From Millisia brevis NBRC 105863 (GTDB taxonomy: Bacteria; Actinomycetota; Actinomycetes; Mycobacteriales; Mycobacteriaceae), in contig NZ_BCRN01000001.1 of the NCBI RefSeq assembly GCF_001552615.1, positions 434,001 to 498,000 of the forward strand: 64,000 nucleotides of DNA, in the 5' to 3' direction. The notes beneath the pieces were generated by a model. That model was not told the origin of the DNA. It worked only from the letters and a program-made list of their open reading frames with translations, and searched no databases. Made by a program: the position numbers and the translations under genes. Numbering within the stretch: the first letter of the stretch is position 1; each line of letters starts with the position of its first letter. Positions 35,389-43,667 of the stretch are shown piece by piece.

Positions 35389-35394
35389 TAGCTT
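35389..35394 (+). promoter_or_regulatory. -10 hexamer TAGCTT, leaderless-type
   Basis: TAGCTT, 7-nt spacer, then ATG 35402 of hpxO, without a ribosome site. Confidence 0.6.
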
Positions 35395-35401
35395 CGGACC
35401 C

Positions 35402-36583
35402 ATGCGGATCATCATCATCGGAGCGGGTATCGGCGGTGCCAGCGCGGGAATCGCCCTCGCGCGTCTGGGGCACGAGGTCACGATCTACGACCGGATGCGC
35501 GAGAACAAGCCGGTCGGGGCGGCGCTGTCGTTGTGGTCCAACGGCGTCAAGGTGCTCAACTGGCTCGGCCTGAGCGAGCAGGTCGCCGAATTGGGCGGCC
35601 TGATGGACACGATGTCCTACGTCGACGGGCTCACCGGTGAAACGATGTGCGCCTTCAGCCTCGCCCCGGTGACCGAGCGCACCGGCCAGCGCCCCTACCC
35701 GGTCGCCCGCGCCGACCTGCAGATGCTGCTGATGGAGACCTTCGGTCTGGACAAGATCCACCTGAACATGAAGATGGTGGGCATCGAGGACGACGGCGAG
35801 GAGGTCACGGTCACCTTCGCCAATGGGGAGACCGCCACCTGCGACCTGCTGATCGGCGCGGACGGTGCCAATTCGATCACCCGCGACTACGTCACCGGCG
35901 GCGGCATCGAGCGCAAGTACTCCGGCTACACCAACTTCAACGGGCTGGTGGCCGCCGACCCGCGCGTCGGGCCGCTCGACCGGTGGACCACCTACGTCGG
36001 CGAGGGCAAGCGCGCCGCCGTGATGCCGGTGGCCGGCGACCGCTTCTACTTCTTCGTCGACGTCCCGCAGCCCGACGGCCTGCCCTACGACAAGTCGGAG
36101 GGCATCGCCCCGCTGCGCGAGGCGTTCGGCCATTGGACCGGCGGGGTGCAGGCGCTGCTCGACTCGATCGACCCCGCGGTGTCGTTCAACCGGGTGGAGA
36201 TCTGGGATATCGACCCCTTCCACACCTGGGTGAAGGGTCGCGTCGCGATCCTCGGCGACGCCGCCCACAACACCGCACCCGATATCGGCCAGGGCGCCTG
36301 CTCGGCCCTCGAGGACACCTTCGTGCTGTCGATCATGCTCGGCTCGAACACGATCAGCATCGAGGACACCCTCAAGCGGTACGAGCACAGTCGCACCGAT
36401 CGCGCCGCCGACCTGGTCCTCAAGGCCCGCAAGCGCGGCGAGGAGACCCACGACTACGGCGGCGACCTCACCGAATCCTGGTACGCCTCGCTGCGCAAGG
36501 AGTCCGGCGAGAACGTGCTGCGCGGCATCATCGGCAATATCGTCGACAGCCCGATCAACCTCGGCGGCGCCGTCCTCGACTGA
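35402..36583 (+). CDS. hpxO: FAD-dependent urate hydroxylase (HpxO-like)
   Basis: The 393-residue flavoprotein monooxygenase begins with the dinucleotide-binding motif IIGAGIGGASAGIALA and has the second FAD motif GDAAHNTAPDIGQGACSALED. The active-site segment VGEGKRAAVMPVAGDRFYFF carries Arg204 and Tyr216, the residues known to be catalytic in Klebsiella HpxO, at the same numbers. From memory of the HpxO sequence the similarity runs through the whole chain. The enzyme converts urate to 5-hydroxyisourate with NADH and O2 in purine breakdown. The start at ATG 35402 is fixed by a TAGCTT -10 7 nt upstream. A related but distinct aromatic hydroxylase function is the main alternative. Confidence 0.82.
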   Translation: MRIIIIGAGIGGASAGIALARLGHEVTIYDRMRENKPVGAALSLWSNGVKVLNWLGLSEQVAELGGLMDTMSYVDGLTGETMCAFSLAPVTERTGQRPYPVARADLQMLLMETFGLDKIHLNMKMVGIEDDGEEVTVTFANGETATCDLLIGADGANSITRDYVTGGGIERKYSGYTNFNGLVAADPRVGPLDRWTTYVGEGKRAAVMPVAGDRFYFFVDVPQPDGLPYDKSEGIAPLREAFGHWTGGVQALLDSIDPAVSFNRVEIWDIDPFHTWVKGRVAILGDAAHNTAPDIGQGACSALEDTFVLSIMLGSNTISIEDTLKRYEHSRTDRAADLVLKARKRGEETHDYGGDLTESWYASLRKESGENVLRGIIGNIVDSPINLGGAVLD

Positions 36584-36766
36584 CCGCATCGGAGTGTTCG
36601 GGCAGGCCGGCCACGGCAACACCGTGCGCTACGGGCAGCCCGCTCCCGAGCACCCCACCGGCGCGTCCGGACGCGAATCGAGGGCGTCGACGATCGGGCC
36701 GCGCAGCAGCTCGGTCGGGTGATGACCGATTGCGCCGCGGACGGTACGGACCGCCCCGACGGGGCA

Positions 36767-36772
36767 TAGGGT
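36767..36772 (+). promoter_or_regulatory. -10 hexamer TAGGGT, leaderless-type
   Basis: TAGGGT, 7-nt spacer, then GTG 36780 of the DHA2 exporter gene. Confidence 0.55.
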
Positions 36773-36779
36773 CGGGGCG

Positions 36780-38243
36780 GTGGAGCGGAATCCGGGCCTG
36801 CTCGCTCGGTCGTCGACGCGCGGCCGCCTGACCCTGACGGCGGTCACCCTCGGCACCGGTATCGCGATGCTCGACGGGACGGTCGTCAACATCGCGGTCA
36901 CCTCGATCGGCCGCGACCTCGGCGCCGGCCTGGCCGCCCTGCAATGGGTGATCAACGGCTACATGCTCAGCCTGGCCGCCTTGATCCTGGTCGGCGGGGC
37001 GCTCGGCGACCGCTTCGGCCGCCGCCGCATGTACGTGCTCGGGGTCGCCGGCTTCGCGGTCGCCGGTGGGCTCTGCGCGATCGCCCCGACGGTCGAGATC
37101 CTGGTCGCCGCCCGCATCCTCCAGGGCGTCTTCGCCGCCTTGCTGACACCCGGATCACTGGCGATCATCCAGGGCAGCTTCCGCGAACAGGATCGGGCCG
37201 CGGCGATCGGCACCTGGGCCGGCGTCTCCGGGGTGGCCTCCGCGATGGGTCCGCTGCTCGGCGGGTGGTTGATCGACAACGCCGGGTGGCGGTGGATCTT
37301 CGCGATCAACCTGCCGCTCTGTGCGCTGGTCCTGGTGCTGTGCCTGTGGGTGCCGGACTCGAGGGACAGCGAGGCGCGCGGCGACCTCGACATCATCGGC
37401 GCGGTCTGCGGCGTCGTGGCCCTCGCGGGCGCCACCTATCTGTTGACCTCCTGGCGCGATATCCCGATTCCCGCGGCGATCGGCCTCGCCCTGGCGTCCC
37501 TTGCGGCCACGGTCGGATTCGTGGCGGCGCAGCGCCGGCCGGGCGCGATGCTGCCGGCGATCCTGTTCCGCTCCCGGGTCTTCGTCGCGGCCAATGCGAT
37601 GACCTTCCTGGTGTACGCGGCGCTCTCGGCGGTGATGTTCTTCCTGGTCCTGCAATTGCAGGTGACGTCGGGCTATAGCCCGCTGCTCGCCGGGGTCGCG
37701 GCGGTGCCGATCACCGTGGTGATGCTGCTGCTGAGCTCGCGGATGGCGGTGCTGGCCGCCCGGACCGGGCCGCGGCTGCCGATGACCGTCGGGCCGCTGA
37801 TCTGCGCGCTCGGTGTCGTGCTGCTGGCGTCGGTGGGATCGCCCGCGCCCTATTGGACCGCCGTCTTCCCGGGAATGCTGATCTTCGCCCTCGGTCTGAC
37901 CGCGCTGGTGTCGCCCCTGACCGCCGCGGTGCTGGCCGCCGCTCCGAACCACCTGGCCGGGGTGGCGAGCGGGGTCAACAATGCGGTGGCCCGCACCGGC
38001 AGCCTGCTGTCGGTGGCCGCCCTGCCGGCGATCGTGGGGCTCACCGCCCGCGCGTACAGCGACCCGGTAGTCCTGACCAGCGGATATCACCGGGCATTGC
38101 TGATCTGTGCGGCGTTGCTCGCCCTCGGCGGGGTGGTCTCCTGGTTCGGCCTCGCGAGCGGGCCGGCCGACCGCGACCATTCTCGCGGCGAGCGGCATCC
38201 ACAGGTTGGCCACCTACACTGCGGGCCGTGGAGAACGAGCTGA
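36780..38243 (+). CDS. MFS exporter, DHA2 family
   Basis: The protein has 487 residues and about 14 transmembrane helices. Motif D1 is AMLDGTVVNIAV, motif A is GALGDRFGRRR (73-83), and a motif-C-like region lies in GVSGVASAMGPLLGGWLID. It probably exports drugs or metabolites with protons. The start at GTG 36780 follows a leaderless-type TAGGGT. Its last 16 bp overlap the start of the M50 peptidase gene, whose promoter lies inside this coding sequence. Confidence 0.88.
   Translation: MERNPGLLARSSTRGRLTLTAVTLGTGIAMLDGTVVNIAVTSIGRDLGAGLAALQWVINGYMLSLAALILVGGALGDRFGRRRMYVLGVAGFAVAGGLCAIAPTVEILVAARILQGVFAALLTPGSLAIIQGSFREQDRAAAIGTWAGVSGVASAMGPLLGGWLIDNAGWRWIFAINLPLCALVLVLCLWVPDSRDSEARGDLDIIGAVCGVVALAGATYLLTSWRDIPIPAAIGLALASLAATVGFVAAQRRPGAMLPAILFRSRVFVAANAMTFLVYAALSAVMFFLVLQLQVTSGYSPLLAGVAAVPITVVMLLLSSRMAVLAARTGPRLPMTVGPLICALGVVLLASVGSPAPYWTAVFPGMLIFALGLTALVSPLTAAVLAAAPNHLAGVASGVNNAVARTGSLLSVAALPAIVGLTARAYSDPVVLTSGYHRALLICAALLALGGVVSWFGLASGPADRDHSRGERHPQVGHLHCGPWRTS
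38215..38220 (+). promoter_or_regulatory. -10 hexamer TACACT, leaderless-type, intragenic
   Basis: TACACT lies in the 3' end of the exporter gene, with a 7-nt spacer to GTG 38228 of the M50 peptidase gene. Confidence 0.5.
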
Positions 38244-38953
38244 TCGCCCGACTGATTCCCGGGGACGCGGTGACACCGTCCGTCCCACAGATTCTGGTGA
38301 TCTGTGCGATCGCGCTGGTGATCGTGTCGGTGCGGCCGCTGTGGCGGGTCGCTCGGCTGGGCGTGACGCTGGTGCACGAATTGGGCCACGCGATGGTCGG
38401 CATCCTGGTCGGCCGCAAGTTCACCGGATTCGTACTGCGCGGGGACGCGTCCGGGCATGCGATCACCGTCGGACGCTCCCGCGGCCCGGGTCTGGTGGCG
38501 ACGCTGTGGGCGGGTTATCCGGCGCCGGCGCTGGTGGGGGCCGGGTTGATCGCCGCGGCTGCCGCCGGGTGGGCAGCACCGATCATCGCGGTGATGATGG
38601 TGGTCCTGCTGATCGCGATGATCCGCATCCGCTCCGGGCTGACCGCGCTGGTGACGATCGGGGTCTTCGCCGGGCTGGCCGCGTTGTGGTGGTTCCGCAA
38701 CGACGGCCTGCAGATCCTGGTGTTGGCGACGACGGCGGCGGTGCTGATCGTCGGCGCCTGGCGGCATGTGGTCGTCGCCGCACGGGATCGTTCCGGCGAC
38801 AACGACGCTCGCGTGCTCGCCCGCATCACCGGGGTACCGCGGGTGCTGTGGCTCGCCACATTCGTGCTGGTGTGCACCGCAGCCGCCCTGGTCTTCGGCT
38901 GGGCGGTCGTGCCGACCGAAACGATCCGAACGCTGCTGCCGGCCGGCGCCTGA
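38228..38953 (+). CDS. M50-family membrane metallopeptidase
   Basis: This 241-residue protein has the zinc motif HELGH (His50-His54) inside the second transmembrane helix and about six helices in all. The arrangement is of the M50B-like type common in actinobacteria (VHELGHAMVGILVGRKFTGFVLR). Site-2-protease relatives cut membrane proteins within the bilayer; no PDZ domain is present. The start is GTG 38228, supported by TACACT at leaderless distance. It converges on the PPOX gene with 7 bp between stop codons. Confidence 0.85.
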   Translation: MENELIARLIPGDAVTPSVPQILVICAIALVIVSVRPLWRVARLGVTLVHELGHAMVGILVGRKFTGFVLRGDASGHAITVGRSRGPGLVATLWAGYPAPALVGAGLIAAAAAGWAAPIIAVMMVVLLIAMIRIRSGLTALVTIGVFAGLAALWWFRNDGLQILVLATTAAVLIVGAWRHVVVAARDRSGDNDARVLARITGVPRVLWLATFVLVCTAAALVFGWAVVPTETIRTLLPAGA

Positions 38954-38960
38954 GGCCGCG

Positions 38961-39389
38961 TCAGGCGGTGACGTCGAGCGCCGCGATCACCTTGGTCGGG
39001 TGGACGCGCACCACCAATTCGCCGGGAACACCGTTGCGCCTGCCGTATTCCTCGGCCTTGCCGGGCTCGACGTAGCGTGCCGCGATGCGGGTGGCGGTGT
39101 CGATCAGCTCGGCCGGGTCCTCGCTGACCGTCGCGTCACCCTGGACCTGGACGAAGGCGTAGGGCAGCTCCTCGAGGTCGACCACCAGGGTCACGTGCGA
39201 ATCCCTCAGGATCGAGCGGCCTTTCGCGGTGTCCTTGCCGGTGTTGAAGACGATGTCGTCGCCGTCGAGGATGAACCAGACCGGGGCGACCAAAGCGTGA
39301 CCGGAGGCGGACAAATACGCCAACTTTCCGGTGCGCGTACCGGTCTCGAGGAACGAACGGACCGCGGGGTCGTCGAGCGTGGTCGTCAT
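38961..39389 (-). CDS. PPOX-class (F420-type) oxidoreductase-like protein
   Basis: The 142-residue split barrel reads GKLAYLSASGHALVAPVWFILDGDDIVFN, then GRSILRDSHVTLVVDLEELPYAFVQVQGDA, the usual cofactor-site strands of PPOX-class F420-dependent enzymes. The substrate is unknown. ATG 39389 is preceded by TATTCT at 7 nt, so transcription should be leaderless. It diverges from the lipid kinase gene, the two start codons being 40 bp apart. Confidence 0.85.
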   Translation of the reverse strand: MTTTLDDPAVRSFLETGTRTGKLAYLSASGHALVAPVWFILDGDDIVFNTGKDTAKGRSILRDSHVTLVVDLEELPYAFVQVQGDATVSEDPAELIDTATRIAARYVEPGKAEEYGRRNGVPGELVVRVHPTKVIAALDVTA

Positions 39390-39396
39390 TGCTCCG

Positions 39397-39423
39397 AGAA
39401 TAGGCGGATCCACGTGCCAGGAT
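39397..39423. promoter_or_regulatory. back-to-back divergent leaderless promoters
   Basis: TATTCT on the minus strand (39397-39402) drives the PPOX gene (ATG 39389, 7-nt spacer). CAGGAT on the plus strand (39418-39423) precedes the lipid kinase ATG 39430 by 6 nt. Only 40 bp separate the two start codons. Confidence 0.5.
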
Positions 39424-39429
39424 GTCCGC

Positions 39430-40464
39430 ATGACCGATTCCGTCCCCGTGTCCGACTCGACGCACGCGACCGAGGCGGGCCCGGCGTCCGACGCGGGGAG
39501 CGCCTCGGACTCGGCCCTCTCGTCGGGATATGCCGCCGTTGTGCACAATCCGACGAAGGTCGACCGCGCCGAACTCGAGGCGGTGGTCGCCGCGGCGGAG
39601 GCCGGCGCCGGATTCGGGTCCACCCGGTGGATCGAGACCACCGAGGACGATCCGGGGATCGCGATGGCCCGGCAGGCCGTCGACGAGGGGGCGTCGGTGG
39701 TGATCGCCGCCGGTGGTGACGGCACGGTGCGGGCGGTCGCGGAGGGTTTGCGCGGCGGCGACGTACCGATGGCGATTCTGCCGGCGGGTACCGGAAACCT
39801 GCTGGCCCGCAACCTCGGACTGCCTCTGGACGATCCGGCGGCCGCGATCGACATCGCCTTCTCCGGCACGGACCGACCGCTCGACGTCGGCACGGTCGAG
39901 ATGGTCCTCGCCGACGGGTCGAGCAGCTCGACCGCCTTCGTGGTGATGACCGGAATCGGTTTGGACGCCGACATGTTGGCCAATACGGACGACGCACTCA
40001 AGAAGAAGGTCGGCTGGATCGCCTACGTCAAGGCCGGCGCGACCGCACTGCGGCAGAGCGAGAATCGCACGATCCGCTACCGCATGGATCGCCGCCGGGC
40101 GCACGCCCTGCGGGTGCACACCGTGCTGGTCGGCAACTGTGGAAGCGTGCAGGGCAATGTCGCGGTCCTGCCCGACGCGACGCCGGACGACGGTCTGCTC
40201 GACGTCGCCTTCCTGCACCCGAGCGGCCCGCTCGGGTGGGTCCAGGTCGCCGCCCACGTCCTGGTGGGCAGTCGGCTGCGGCGCGGGTCGACCACCGGCG
40301 GCTCGGCCCGTCGCGCGGTCCGCCACATGCAGGGTCGCACCATCGCCGTGCGGCTGCCGGCGCCGGAGAACCTGGACGTCGACGGCGATCTGATCGAGAA
40401 CGTCCGGGAGTTCACCTGCTCGATCGAGGCGGGTGCCCTGCTGGTGCGGCTGCCGCACGACTGA
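39430..40464 (+). CDS. diacylglycerol kinase-like lipid kinase
   Basis: The protein has 344 residues with the catalytic GGDGT (95-99), a preceding AAVVHNPTKVD strand and the PAGTGNLLARNLG motif of the DAGK/YegS/sphingosine-kinase family. It phosphorylates a lipid hydroxyl such as diacylglycerol; Rv2252-type mycobacterial relatives act in phosphatidylinositol-mannoside metabolism. The first 30 residues are Ser/Asp/Thr-rich and probably disordered. The start at ATG 39430 has a CAGGAT -10 at leaderless distance. Confidence 0.88.
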   Translation: MTDSVPVSDSTHATEAGPASDAGSASDSALSSGYAAVVHNPTKVDRAELEAVVAAAEAGAGFGSTRWIETTEDDPGIAMARQAVDEGASVVIAAGGDGTVRAVAEGLRGGDVPMAILPAGTGNLLARNLGLPLDDPAAAIDIAFSGTDRPLDVGTVEMVLADGSSSSTAFVVMTGIGLDADMLANTDDALKKKVGWIAYVKAGATALRQSENRTIRYRMDRRRAHALRVHTVLVGNCGSVQGNVAVLPDATPDDGLLDVAFLHPSGPLGWVQVAAHVLVGSRLRRGSTTGGSARRAVRHMQGRTIAVRLPAPENLDVDGDLIENVREFTCSIEAGALLVRLPHD

Positions 40465-40502
40465 CGGGCGCCGCCGCTCGAGACGCAGGTCACGGCCCTG
40501 TC

Positions 40503-40514
40503 CGGATATATCCG
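40503..40514. promoter_or_regulatory. perfect palindrome CGGATATATCCG
   Basis: A 12-bp perfect palindrome centred about 70 bp upstream of the predicted transcription start of the NCS2 permease gene. It has a near-copy at the same distance from hpxO (35324-35335). Confidence 0.5.
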
Positions 40515-40566
40515 AACCGTGCCATTCCGGCAAAACGGACGAAACACCCAGATAACTGCTCGCTCC

Positions 40567-40572
40567 TAGCGT
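40567..40572 (+). promoter_or_regulatory. -10 hexamer TAGCGT for NCS2 gene
   Basis: TAGCGT predicts a start near 40579 and a leader of about 48 nt with GAGGAG (40613-40618) before ATG 40627. Confidence 0.5.
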
Positions 40573-40626
40573 GAGATGTCGGCCTTTACCCCCGCGTCCC
40601 ACTCACGCACAGCGAGGAGCACACCC

Positions 40627-42006
40627 ATGAACGCTCCGACATCGCAGCAGAGCCCGCTGCACGAACACGACCAGAACATGGCGTCGAAGTACGGCCTCAA
40701 CGACATGCCGCCGATACCGACCGCCTTCCCGCTGGCGGTACAGCATCTGTTGGCGATGTTCGTCGGCAATGCCACCCCACCCCTGTTGGTCGCCACCGCG
40801 CTCGGTTTTGCGACCGGGGAGACGACGCTGCTGGTGCAGTTGGCGATGGTGATCTCCGGAATCACCACGCTGCTGCAGACCATCGGCATCGGCCCGATCG
40901 GGGCGCGGCTGCCGGTCATGCAGGGCACCAGCTTCGCCTTCCTGGTGATCGCGATTCCGATCGCGCAGGAATTCGGCCTGGCCGCCGTCTTCGGCGGCGC
41001 GCTGATCGCCGGTGTCTTCCAGGTCTTCTTCGGCACCACGCTGCGGTGGATCGCGAAGTTCTTCCCGCCCTTCGTCTGCGGCATCATCATCCTGATCATC
41101 GGCATCAGTCTGATCCCCAACGCGATCGACTACGCCGCCGGCGGCGGACCCGCCCGGGCGGCGGGCACCCTCGGCGCCTGGCACCACTTCGCCATCGCCG
41201 GCCTGGTGGTCCTGGTGATCATCATCTGCAGCCAGTTCGGCAAGGGCTTCATCTCGGTCGCCGCGGTGCTGATGGGCCTGGTCGTCGGCTATATCGTCGC
41301 CGCGTTCGCGGGCATGGTCGACCTGACGCCGATCGCCGAGGCCGGTTGGTTCATGGTGCCCACCCCGCTCGAATTCGGATTGAGCTTCCATACGACGGCG
41401 ATCATCGCGATCGTGCTGCTGGCGCTGGCCAGCTCCGTCGAGTCGCTCGGTGACCTGACCGCGGTGGCCAAGACCGGCATCGGCCGTTCCCCGACGCCGC
41501 GCGAGCTCAGCGGTGGTGTGGTCGCCGACGGTATCGGCACCTCGCTCGGCGCGCTGTTCTCCGCGATGCCGAATACGACGTTCAGCCAGAACACCGGCGT
41601 GATCGCCCTGACCGGGGTGGTCAGCCGGTGGGTGGTCGCGATGGCCGGTGGCCTGCTGCTGTGCGCCGGCCTGATCCCGAAGATCGGCGCCATCTTCAGC
41701 ACCATCCCCTACCCGGTGCTCGGTGGTGCGGTGCTGGTGATGTTCTCGATGGTCGCCGCCGCCGGTATCCAGGTGATCGCCCACGAGGTGCTCGATCGCC
41801 GGGCGCTGCTGATCCTGGCGGTGTCGTTGGGACTGGGCCTGGGCCTGTCGCTGGTCAACGACGACGCGATCGCCTCGATCCCGGACGATGTGCGCCTGCT
41901 GCTGACCTCGGGCATCGTCCCGGCGATGTTCGCCGCGGTGATCATGAACGCCGTGATCCCCCGCAAGCTCCCGCCGCTCGAGGAACGCGCCAAGGAACTC
42001 GCCTGA
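40627..42006 (+). CDS. NCS2 xanthine/uracil permease
   Basis: This 459-residue protein has about 14 transmembrane segments. The nucleobase-ascorbate-transporter signature QNTGVIALTG follows SAMPNTTFS, and an early LAMFVGNATPPLLVATALG helix is present. NCS2 carriers import uracil, xanthine or urate with protons or Na+. The Gln-Asn start of the signature is the form seen in xanthine/urate carriers. With hpxO and the deaminases nearby, urate or xanthine uptake is the best guess. ATG 40627 has GAGGAG 8 nt upstream. A 12-bp stem hairpin follows. Confidence 0.9.
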   Translation: MNAPTSQQSPLHEHDQNMASKYGLNDMPPIPTAFPLAVQHLLAMFVGNATPPLLVATALGFATGETTLLVQLAMVISGITTLLQTIGIGPIGARLPVMQGTSFAFLVIAIPIAQEFGLAAVFGGALIAGVFQVFFGTTLRWIAKFFPPFVCGIIILIIGISLIPNAIDYAAGGGPARAAGTLGAWHHFAIAGLVVLVIIICSQFGKGFISVAAVLMGLVVGYIVAAFAGMVDLTPIAEAGWFMVPTPLEFGLSFHTTAIIAIVLLALASSVESLGDLTAVAKTGIGRSPTPRELSGGVVADGIGTSLGALFSAMPNTTFSQNTGVIALTGVVSRWVVAMAGGLLLCAGLIPKIGAIFSTIPYPVLGGAVLVMFSMVAAAGIQVIAHEVLDRRALLILAVSLGLGLGLSLVNDDAIASIPDDVRLLLTSGIVPAMFAAVIMNAVIPRKLPPLEERAKELA

Positions 42007-42017
42007 TCCTCTCGCCT

Positions 42018-42052
42018 CACGTGACCCCGGCCGATTCGGTCGGGGTCACGTG
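42018..42052 (+). terminator. strong hairpin after NCS2 gene
   Basis: CACGTGACCCCG (42018-42029) pairs with CGGGGTCACGTG (42041-42052), and the loop itself can pair CCGA with TCGG. It lies 11 bp after the stop codon. Confidence 0.75.
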
Positions 42053-42273
42053 CGTTGCACAAGACGTGCGGGAGCGGAACGCCGTGGACGCATGGTCCTC
42101 GGTGATGCTGTGTGGAACGTGTTCGGCGACACCCCGGAATCCGTAGCCGTGGCCCGCCGGCCAACTCCGCAAAAGCGGAAATAGGACGTATCGAGGGCTC
42201 GCTCCACCCGATGATGCGGCGGGTACTCGCGGTGTTCGACCGTCGGAAGCACGGCACGAAGTGAGGGATGGAC

Positions 42274-43080
42274 ATGAAGATCGCTGATAGCACCCTGGTG
42301 GTGACCGGCGGCGGGAACGGGATCGGGCAGCAGCTGGTGCTGGAACTGTTGCGACGCGGTGCCCGGGTCGCTGCGGTGGACCTGCGTGCGGACTCGTTGG
42401 CGCAGACCGCAGACCTCGCCGCGGCCGGCGACCGGCTGAGCACTCACCCCGTGGATGTCACCGACCGGGCCGCTGTCGAGGCCCTTCCCGACCTGGTGGT
42501 GCAGGCCCACGGGCAGGTGGACGCCCTGGTCAATGTCGCGGGCGTGATCCAGCATTTTGTCCCCTTCGTCGACCTCGACTACCCGGAGATGGAGCGGGTC
42601 GTCGCCGTCAATCTCTGGGGCGTGATCCACACCTGTCACGCGTTCCTGCCACTGCTGCGTGAGCGACCCGCCGCTGCTCTGGTCAACGTCTCCAGCATGG
42701 GTGGGTTGGCGCCGGTGCCCGGTCAGACGATTTACGGAGCGAGCAAGGCCGCGGTCACCCTGTTCACCGAAGGGCTGTACGCCGAACTGCAAGACAGTTC
42801 CGTTGCGGTGACCACGGTGATCCCCGGAGGGGTGGCTACCGACATCGTGGGAAACTCGGGCGCAACCGTGCCGGGCAACCGACAAGAGGGAAGCGAAGAC
42901 AGGGCCGCCGGCCTGACCAGTGCCCCCGATGCCGCCCGCCAGATCGCCGACGGCATCGAGAAGGGCGCGTTCCGGGTTATCGTCGGCAAGGACGCAAGGA
43001 TGCTCGATCGAATCTCCCGGCTATCGCCGCAGCGCGCCACCGAGATGATCGCCAAACGCATGGCTTCCCTGGTCAACTGA
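42274..43080 (+). CDS. short-chain dehydrogenase/reductase
   Basis: The 268-residue classical SDR has the cofactor motif TGGGNGIG (11-18), the stabilising NVAG (in LVNVAGVIQ), the catalytic Ser of NVSSMGGLAP and YGASK with the catalytic Tyr and Lys. PGGVATDIVGNS follows as the usual substrate loop. It oxidises or reduces an alcohol/ketone; the substrate is unknown. ATG 42274 is preferred over ATG 42268 because GAGGG lies about 7 nt before it. It stands alone and converges on the MarR gene. Confidence 0.88.
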   Translation: MKIADSTLVVTGGGNGIGQQLVLELLRRGARVAAVDLRADSLAQTADLAAAGDRLSTHPVDVTDRAAVEALPDLVVQAHGQVDALVNVAGVIQHFVPFVDLDYPEMERVVAVNLWGVIHTCHAFLPLLRERPAAALVNVSSMGGLAPVPGQTIYGASKAAVTLFTEGLYAELQDSSVAVTTVIPGGVATDIVGNSGATVPGNRQEGSEDRAAGLTSAPDAARQIADGIEKGAFRVIVGKDARMLDRISRLSPQRATEMIAKRMASLVN

Positions 43081-43107
43081 CGGATCGTTGCGGCGGCCGG
43101 TTTCGGA

Positions 43108-43629
43108 TCACTCGGCCGGGGCACGATCGGCTCGGTTGTCGTCGAGATCGCGCAGGTGCTCGGCGAAGGCACCGGTGACCCGGTCCATCACCCGCAGCGC
43201 CACCGCGAGGTCGGCCTCCGATACGTCCTCGAGGGCCGCGGCGGTGCGATCACCGAGGGGGCCGAAGAAGCCGGCGGCAACCTCGAAGCCGTGGTCGGCG
43301 TAGCGCAGGATCACCCGACGACCGTCCGCGCTGTCGCGTTCGCGCAGCAGATGCCCGGAGGCCACGAGGCGCTCGACCAGGTAGGTCATCGCGGCCGAGG
43401 ACAGGCCCAGATCCCGGCCGAGTTGGGTCGGGGTGAGCGGCCGCCCCTCACGCTCGGCGACCAGGACCGCGAGCAGGGCGCGGAAGTCGTTGGCGCCGAG
43501 GTCGTGGTCGGCGGCGAAGCTGCGGCCGATGCGGTCGCCCAGCGACACCAGGGTCTGCGCGCGCATGGCTATGCGCACGCGCGTATCCCGCCGTGCCGAC
43601 GCGTCCACCGGATCCCCACTCACAGCCAC
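43108..43629 (-). CDS. MarR-family transcriptional regulator
   Basis: The protein has 173 residues. The winged helix is visible as LTPTQLGRDLGLSSAAMTYLVERLVASGHLLRERDSADGRRV, the MarR recognition helix and wing. It diverges from the MMPL gene, its likely target. The GTG 43629 start has a weak AAGTAT -10 7 nt upstream, which overlaps the palindrome TCAGTGACTGA (43642-43652), a fitting operator. Confidence 0.88.
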   Translation of the reverse strand: MAVSGDPVDASARRDTRVRIAMRAQTLVSLGDRIGRSFAADHDLGANDFRALLAVLVAEREGRPLTPTQLGRDLGLSSAAMTYLVERLVASGHLLRERDSADGRRVILRYADHGFEVAAGFFGPLGDRTAAALEDVSEADLAVALRVMDRVTGAFAEHLRDLDDNRADRAPAE

Positions 43630-43641
43630 CCGCTCGATACT

Positions 43642-43660
43642 TCAGTGACTGAGATAGTTT
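43642..43660. promoter_or_regulatory. MarR operator and MMPL promoter
   Basis: TCAGTGACTGA (43642-43652) is a perfect 11-bp palindrome. TAGTTT (43655-43660) is a -10 that lies 7 nt before GTG 43668 of the MMPL gene. A repressor on the palindrome would cover both divergent promoters. Confidence 0.6.
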
Positions 43661-43667
43661 TGCACAC

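Noticed and set aside
40465-40626. Purine riboswitch before the NCS2 permease gene
   Set aside because: The predicted leader is only about 48 nt, shorter than known purine aptamers, and no fitting three-way junction was visible.
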